Assembly (NCBI GenBank): GCA_913049755.1
Contig: CAJWXO010000036.1
Coordinates: 1 to 9,914, forward strand
Reading direction: 5' to 3'
From: an uncultured Cryomorphaceae bacterium
Lineage (GTDB): Bacteria; Bacteroidota; Bacteroidia; Flavobacteriales; Schleiferiaceae
Length of the DNA stretch: 9,914 bases
In this document: piece after piece, positions 6,068-9,914 of the stretch
How the letters are laid out: every line of letters starts with the position of its first letter
How positions within the stretch are numbered: position 1 is the stretch's first letter
The notes under the pieces: generated by a model
The model's input: the letters and a program-made list of their open reading frames with translations, nothing else
The model's database searches: none
Told to the model about the DNA's origin: nothing
Position numbers and translations under genes: made by a program

Positions 6068-6799
6068 TTAAACCAACTCACTTAAAGTCATTGGAACTTC
6101 CATTAAAAGGATTTTAGTCCCCTTAGATGCAGATATATTTATATTCTGAATGTTCCAGATGCCAAATCCATCTCTCTTTTCTAACACCTCTTTTCCTGCT
6201 TCAGCTTGGCCTTCAATGATGAAAATATATATACCATTAGAGGCTAAATTTAAATTGTAATTAACTTCTTTATCGATATCAAATTCAGCCATACTAAACC
6301 ATGAATTTTGATGAATCCATACACCCTGGTCATTTTGATTAGGAGATAAAATCTGATAAAATTCATTTTTAACCTCAATATCCTCGAGGGAAATTTGATC
6401 ATAACGAGGAGTTACATTCTTCTTGTTTGGAAACAGCCAAATTTGCAATACTTTCACTGCGTGATCCTCATTTGAATTAAATTCACTGTGAGTTATGCCT
6501 GTCCCTGCGCTCATTACTTGGACATCTCCGTTTTTAATAATCGTTCCATTGCCCATATTATCTTTATGAGCCAAGGCCCCTTCCAGGGGTATTGTTATAA
6601 TCTCCATATTATCATGTGGGTGCGTTCCAAATCCCTTCCCCCCAGCGATAGAGTCATCATTTAATACTCTAAGAACACCAAAATGCATTCTATTTGGATT
6701 ATGATAATTAGCAAAGCTAAATGTATGGTTAACCTTTAACCATCCGTGGTCTTGGCTCCCACGTGTATTTGCTTTATGTAAAACAGAAGAGTCGCTCAT
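6068..6799 (-). CDS. Pirin family bicupin protein (YhhW-like)
   Basis: A 243-residue bicupin. The pirin signature is clear: GWLKVNHTFSFANY at the N-terminus, then GFGTHPHDNMEIIT with metal ligands H60 and H62, and SAGTGITHSEFN with H104 and E106. All four line up with the metal ligands of E. coli YhhW (H57, H59, H101, E103 by recall), so a cytoplasmic mononuclear metal site is expected. YhhW and human pirin show quercetin 2,3-dioxygenase activity in vitro, but the physiological substrate is unknown and a redox or regulatory role is as likely. The C-terminal half is a second, metal-free cupin of the kind seen in the shorter YhhW-type pirins. It starts 29 nt after the photolyase-family gene ends, on the same strand, so the two are probably co-transcribed. 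Confidence 0.93.
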   Translation of the reverse strand: MSDSSVLHKANTRGSQDHGWLKVNHTFSFANYHNPNRMHFGVLRVLNDDSIAGGKGFGTHPHDNMEIITIPLEGALAHKDNMGNGTIIKNGDVQVMSAGTGITHSEFNSNEDHAVKVLQIWLFPNKKNVTPRYDQISLEDIEVKNEFYQILSPNQNDQGVWIHQNSWFSMAEFDIDKEVNYNLNLASNGIYIFIIEGQAEAGKEVLEKRDGFGIWNIQNINISASKGTKILLMEVPMTLSELV

Positions 6800-6828
6800 T
6801 TTTTTAATATTTAGAATGTGATTAAATC

Positions 6829-8301
6829 TTAAACAATTTTATTCTTTTTTTGTCGAACATGAATTTTTAAAAGTCTTTTTGATTCTTTTTTTACCATATC
6901 ATTTTTCCTAAGCTCCCAAAGTTGTTTTTTCACTTGAGTAGTGGATAATTCATATGAAATTATGGGTGATCTGTATATCTCAGGAATACTATTATCTATC
7001 AAATCAATATCGGTAAGCTTCCATGGTTCATGGATCAATGCACTATTAATTTTTGATAATTCTGGAACCCATTTCCTTATGAAATTCCCATCTAAATCTT
7101 TCTCCTTTGATTGTTTCACAGGATTATATACTCTGATCGCATTTATCCCAGTTACCCCAGCTTGCATTTGAAATTGAGGATAATGAATACCTGGCTCATA
7201 ATCCAGAAATAGTTGAGCTAAATGATAAACTCCTCGGCGCCAATCTTGCTCCAGATAGTGACATAAAAAAGAAACTAACATAGCACGCATTCTGAAATTA
7301 AGCCATCCATTATCAATTAAACAGCGCATACATGCATCAACTAATGGAAATCCTGTTTGCCCTTTTTTCCATTGATCCAGTAAAAAATCGTTATTCGGGT
7401 AACTCATTTGCTCATACCCATTATTAATACAAATTTCTTCATAGGAACAATCCACTTCAAACTTTTGAATAAAATGTGAACGCCATTTTAATCTCGTAAT
7501 AAAGGAATCAAAATTTCTCTTATTCATTTGATATTCTTGAGCCTTTTTGACACGCTGAAAAATTTGTTTTGAGGTAATGTTTCCCCAAGAGAGGTATGTA
7601 GAAATTCTACCACAAGAATATCTGCTTTTTTCTGGTTTAGATATGTTCTTATTATATTCTTTCGCCCGACTTTGGATAAAAGAGTCCAAATATCTCCATG
7701 CATATTGCTCCCCTGCTGGTTGAAATTGGCTAGGATAAGATTTCAAAAATGGAAACTTTTCGATATTAAAATCAAATGGAGTTATATCTAGATTAAATTC
7801 ATTTTTAGTGAATTCATTAAAAATTATTTTAGAATTAGCATATTCAAACCAAAGCTTATCCCAACCTTTTCTATTGGTGATTCCCCTCTTAACTGATTGA
7901 TTTTCGAACTCTTTCCACTTGATAGATTTCTCTTGAAATAATTTTGCAATTTTTTGATCCCTGTCCCAACTACTTTTTATTCCACTTTCTTGATAAGAAA
8001 AAACTGTGTCTACCTTGTATTTTTCTGATAAGTACTCATAAAAAACATCTCCATCCGCGTGAAAAACATGAACTTTTCTATTAAATAATATCAGGCTTTT
8101 ATTCATTTCACTAATCGAATTATAAATGAAATGCTGATGTCTTGAGCTGTAATCAGGATAGTCAATCTGTTTTGGCTCGAACAGATAAACAACTATATAG
8201 TCAATACCTAATTTTTCCGCCTGATAAAGACTCGCATGATCACTAGTGCGCAGATCTCTTTTCAACCAGACAACATTTAAACTTTTTTTCGTGTCAGACA
8301 T
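6829..8301 (-). CDS. Photolyase/cryptochrome family flavoprotein with non-canonical active site
   Basis: A 490-residue protein with the two-domain photolyase fold. The N-terminal Rossmann antenna domain starts [17 protein letters not shown]; the helical FAD domain runs from about 195. FAD-domain landmarks include [15 protein letters not shown] (226-240), KWRSHF (272-277), [13 protein letters not shown] (311-323), [14 protein letters not shown] (333-346), QDWRRG (352-357) and VYNP...FIRKWVPEL. Compared by hand with E. coli PhrB, FAD-contacting residues (R339 for R344, D367 for D372, E369 for D374) are kept. DNA-lesion and electron-transfer residues are changed: R270 for E274, F336 for N341, H373-Y374 for N378-N379 and F377 for W382. 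It may repair DNA or sense light; do not assume CPD photolyase. I chose ATG 8301 over an in-frame TTG at 8307. Pirin follows 29 nt downstream. Confidence 0.88.
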   Translation of the reverse strand: MSDTKKSLNVVWLKRDLRTSDHASLYQAEKLGIDYIVVYLFEPKQIDYPDYSSRHQHFIYNSISEMNKSLILFNRKVHVFHADGDVFYEYLSEKYKVDTVFSYQESGIKSSWDRDQKIAKLFQEKSIKWKEFENQSVKRGITNRKGWDKLWFEYANSKIIFNEFTKNEFNLDITPFDFNIEKFPFLKSYPSQFQPAGEQYAWRYLDSFIQSRAKEYNKNISKPEKSRYSCGRISTYLSWGNITSKQIFQRVKKAQEYQMNKRNFDSFITRLKWRSHFIQKFEVDCSYEEICINNGYEQMSYPNNDFLLDQWKKGQTGFPLVDACMRCLIDNGWLNFRMRAMLVSFLCHYLEQDWRRGVYHLAQLFLDYEPGIHYPQFQMQAGVTGINAIRVYNPVKQSKEKDLDGNFIRKWVPELSKINSALIHEPWKLTDIDLIDNSIPEIYRSPIISYELSTTQVKKQLWELRKNDMVKKESKRLLKIHVRQKKNKIV

Positions 8302-8353
8302 TTTCAATTATAATAAGCGCAAAAACCTATAAAAGTTTAATCTCATTGACATA

Positions 8354-8381
8354 AAAAACCCGCTTTAAAAAGCGGGTTTTT
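8354..8381 (-). terminator. Rho-independent terminator of the tRNA-Val gene
   Basis: A perfect inverted repeat: the arms AAAAACCCGCTTT (8354-8366) and AAAGCGGGTTTTT (8369-8381) flank AA. On the minus strand the GC core GCGGG/CCCGC is followed by a run of T. It begins 3 nt after the mature tRNA 3' end, so it should end the tRNA transcript and separate it from the photolyase-family gene. The symmetric A/T arms would also let it act on the other strand. Confidence 0.85.
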
Positions 8382-8384
8382 CTG

Positions 8385-8459
8385 TGGGCAATACAGGATT
8401 CGAACCTGTGACCCCCGCCCTGTCAAGGCGATGCTCTAAACCAACTGAGCTAATTGCCC
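8385..8459 (-). tRNA. tRNA-Val (anticodon GAC)
   Basis: The minus strand folds into a complete 75-nt cloverleaf. The acceptor stem is GGGCAAT/ATTGCCC with discriminator A73, and the D arm is GCTC-AGTTGGTTTA-GAGC. The anticodon stem is TCGCC/GGCGG (one T-G pair at its base) around the loop TTGACAG. The variable loop is GGGTC and the T arm is ACAGG-TTCGAAT-CCTGT. The anticodon GAC reads GUC and GUU valine codons; A35, C36 and A73 fit valine identity. The 3' CCA is not encoded (ACAG follows the stem), so CCA is added enzymatically. It has its own promoter just upstream and a strong terminator just downstream. Confidence 0.97.
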
Positions 8460-8467
8460 GAGGGATG

Positions 8468-8501
8468 CAAATGTACATTTAAACGCAGACATGATACAAC
8501 A
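8468..8501 (-). promoter_or_regulatory. Bacteroidota-type promoter for tRNA-Val
   Basis: On the minus strand an exact TAnnTTTG -7 box, TACATTTG (8475-8468), lies 8 nt before the first tRNA base. A TGTTG element (8501-8497), close to the TTTG -33 consensus, lies 21 nt further upstream. The transcription start would fall only a few bases before the mature tRNA 5' end, so the precursor leader is very short. The box position relative to a confident tRNA makes this the best promoter in the window. Confidence 0.65.
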
Positions 8502-8552
8502 CGTAGTTTAGCACTTAAATATGTGTTTGAAAGATCTAATCTTGTAAAAGAA

Positions 8553-9581
8553 TTAATATTCTGTTCGCTCAATTTTTCTTGCCCTGCGGTATATATTTTC
8601 CCGAATATTAAACCAGAATAAATTATAATCCGCCCTATGGTAATCCTCCCAAATAAAGAACCAACCCACAGGGCCTTTAAGTTTTTGAATTCTTAATAAT
8701 CCGTCATCAATTTTAGAGACTAAGCCCCTGCGTAAAATCCTCTTGCCATTTGGATACATCGCCCCTTTATGAAGTCTACGCTTCGCAGCAGTGGTATTTG
8801 AGCTCCACGTCAGAGGGTTTACCACACCAATATGATCACCATATGGTTTACGCTTAAAATCTTTACCACAACTCCTCCAAGACATCCAGCAATTTATATC
8901 CGTAGGATCATCACAAATTGGTAAATCACCCATCTCTTCAATTCCGACCCACCCACCAACAAGAAAGGCTACTAGCATTCTATTTCTAAGCTCACGATTT
9001 ACCATTAAGTACTCTTTAATCAACCGCTTCAAATGTCCAGTACCTTGACTATGGCCCGCAACGATAAATGACCCTTCTGGATTTTCTCTCAAGAAAAACT
9101 TAAAAGCACGAAAAACATCATTGTAAGCAGTATCATATGCAGTTTTAGCATTTTTTTGCTCTACAGGAGATGTTTGGACATATCCTTCATATATCATCTG
9201 CCGATAATGAGGCGCCCATATGGGTCCTAAATCATTAAATACAGCGGCCTGAAAAGCTAAAGGAAGTCTATTGTCATTTCGGTATGACGCATCAAATATG
9301 TCAGCGTTCCATGTTTTTCCTTCAAAATAAATAGTGGGGTAAACAAAAAATGTTGGTATCGAGCCCCGAAGATCACCGTAATACTCTCTATTTTCCTTGT
9401 CAATTCGCTCACTACTTTTATATATAATGTCACTAGGATCTTCGATTTTAGGGTGTGAGGCCCAGGAAGAAATTTTTGAATAGTCAGGAGAAGAAGGCAT
9501 AGGCTCAAGTTCTATTTTACTTTGCCCCAGCAAAAAATAATGCGAAACAAAAACCAGGAAAAATATAAGATTCTTAGTCAT
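8553..9581 (-). CDS. Secreted DUF3089-family alpha/beta-hydrolase-like protein
   Basis: A 342-residue product with an N-terminal signal peptide (MTKNLIFFLVFVSHYFLLG, with likely cleavage before Q20, a G|Q site common in Bacteroidota). The body matches DUF3089: FFVYPTIYFEGKTWNAD (78-94), AAVFNDLGPIWAPHYRQM (112-129), AYDTAYNDVFRAFKFFL (148-164) and the nucleophile elbow IVAGHSQGTGHL with Ser178 in GHSQG. A C-terminal DYHRADYNLFWFNIREN (313-329) probably supplies the catalytic His315. The substrate is unknown; lipase or esterase activity is inferred from the fold only. Three cysteines at 223, 231 and 238 could form a disulfide in the periplasm. The ATG is 15 nt after the stop of the upstream DinB-like gene, so the two form an operon. 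The frame ends beside weak AT-rich hairpins, not a clear terminator. Confidence 0.88.
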   Translation of the reverse strand: MTKNLIFFLVFVSHYFLLGQSKIELEPMPSSPDYSKISSWASHPKIEDPSDIIYKSSERIDKENREYYGDLRGSIPTFFVYPTIYFEGKTWNADIFDASYRNDNRLPLAFQAAVFNDLGPIWAPHYRQMIYEGYVQTSPVEQKNAKTAYDTAYNDVFRAFKFFLRENPEGSFIVAGHSQGTGHLKRLIKEYLMVNRELRNRMLVAFLVGGWVGIEEMGDLPICDDPTDINCWMSWRSCGKDFKRKPYGDHIGVVNPLTWSSNTTAAKRRLHKGAMYPNGKRILRRGLVSKIDDGLLRIQKLKGPVGWFFIWEDYHRADYNLFWFNIRENIYRRARKIERTEY

Positions 9582-9596
9582 TACAATGAGATACCT

Positions 9597-9914
9597 TTAT
9601 AAAGCTACTTCAATTTTCCACATGGACTTTACATGACCAATGTGGTGCTCGCCATGCCACGCAAAATATTGTAGGACCTCTGATAATGGAACTCCTCGAT
9701 CAAGCTCGGGATGGAAATACATCTTTTCGAAATCTTTTTTATCCAAAGAATCCCAAAATCGATTCCAGCGATAATGAACGCCGTGTAAAATATCCATCGA
9801 AGCCCCAATATTAACATCCTCCGCGTCCTCTAATAGAGCCCATATCTTTTCATCATAGGGTTTTACATGAGGAAGATTCTCGGTGTATGCCATTTTACAT
9901 CTCGAGTATGAGTT
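9597..9914 (-). CDS. DinB/YfiT-like metal-dependent protein, C-terminal part (5' end outside window)
   Basis: The frame is open to the window edge, so only the last 105 residues are visible. A Met codon at 9893 is internal, because the preceding residues NSYSRCK continue the family pattern (in YfiT proteins a SYxRxKLxLTE stretch precedes KPYDE). Visible family motifs are TENLPHVKPYDEKIW, LHGVHYRWNRFWDSL, YFHPE, and the metal-binding WHGEHHIGH near the C-terminus, with closely spaced His residues. YfiT/BstA proteins bind Ni or Zn in a four-helix bundle, and some act as thiol (bacillithiol) S-transferases. Which activity applies here cannot be told from this half, since the first metal-ligand His lies upstream. 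The downstream secreted hydrolase gene starts 15 nt later. Confidence 0.88.
   Translation of the reverse strand, partial: NSYSRCKMAYTENLPHVKPYDEKIWALLEDAEDVNIGASMDILHGVHYRWNRFWDSLDKKDFEKMYFHPELDRGVPLSEVLQYFAWHGEHHIGHVKSMWKIEVAL

Noticed and set aside
8385..8459. tRNA-Asp (GTC), suggested by CTGTCA read on the + strand
   Set aside because: The D arm (GCTCAGTTGG) and T loop (TTCGAAT) read correctly only on the minus strand, where the anticodon is GAC (valine).
8549..8562. AGAAT/ATTCT hairpin overlapping the DUF3089 stop codon as a terminator
   Set aside because: Only five AU-rich pairs with a short T run; too weak to call in AT-rich DNA.
9597..9893. Complete 98-residue DinB-like gene starting at ATG 9893
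   Set aside because: The frame is open upstream to the window edge and the upstream residues continue the family pattern, so this is the C-terminal part of a longer protein.
1..9914. Insertion sequences, attachment sites, CRISPR repeats or a defence system
   Set aside because: No transposase, integrase, Cas or restriction motifs, and no regularly spaced direct repeats were seen; the genes look like chromosomal metabolic and stress genes.

Overview
The window is about 9.9 kb of AT-rich, densely packed chromosomal DNA, most likely from a (probably marine) member of the Bacteroidota, Flavobacteriia-like. Four things suggest this. The tRNA gene has an exact TAnnTTTG -7 box, the promoter type of this phylum. 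Start codons lack clear Shine-Dalgarno sequences. One secreted protein has a Bacteroidota-style G|Q signal cleavage site. The regulator and photolyase-like proteins look like types I recall as common there. No mobile elements, CRISPR arrays or rRNA were found.

Layout. Positions 1-2322 (+) hold the end of a sulfate-activation operon: the 3' end of cysC (APS kinase), then cysD and cysN (the two ATP sulfurylase subunits), which together make APS and then PAPS. After a 241-base gap comes a solitary + strand gene (2564-3577) with an N-terminal helix-turn-helix and a large C-terminal region I do not recognise. From 3614 to the end everything is on the minus strand. In transcription order these are: a 5'-truncated DinB/YfiT-like gene and a secreted DUF3089 alpha/beta-hydrolase; a tRNA-Val(GAC) with its own promoter and terminator; a photolyase/cryptochrome-family gene and a pirin gene; a previously easily missed 41-residue lipoprotein gene; and a sulfotransferase-like gene, a class IV PLP aminotransferase and a DoxX-family membrane protein.

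Two parts deserve attention. First, the sulfotransferase-like and aminotransferase proteins (5053-5787 and 4051-4950) closely resemble, from memory, the two halves of the plant 'branched-chain aminotransferase-like' fusion proteins (Arabidopsis At3g05190/At5g27410 type). The pair is therefore a candidate functional unit of unknown biochemistry, here with a DoxX protein attached at 2-nt spacing and a PAPS-making operon close by. Second, the photolyase-family protein keeps the FAD fold. By hand alignment to E. coli PhrB, however, it has lost several residues tied to cyclobutane dimer repair and to the Trp photoreduction chain, so its substrate should not be assumed.

Function statements rest on recognisable motifs and remembered family sequences. 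No database search was possible.
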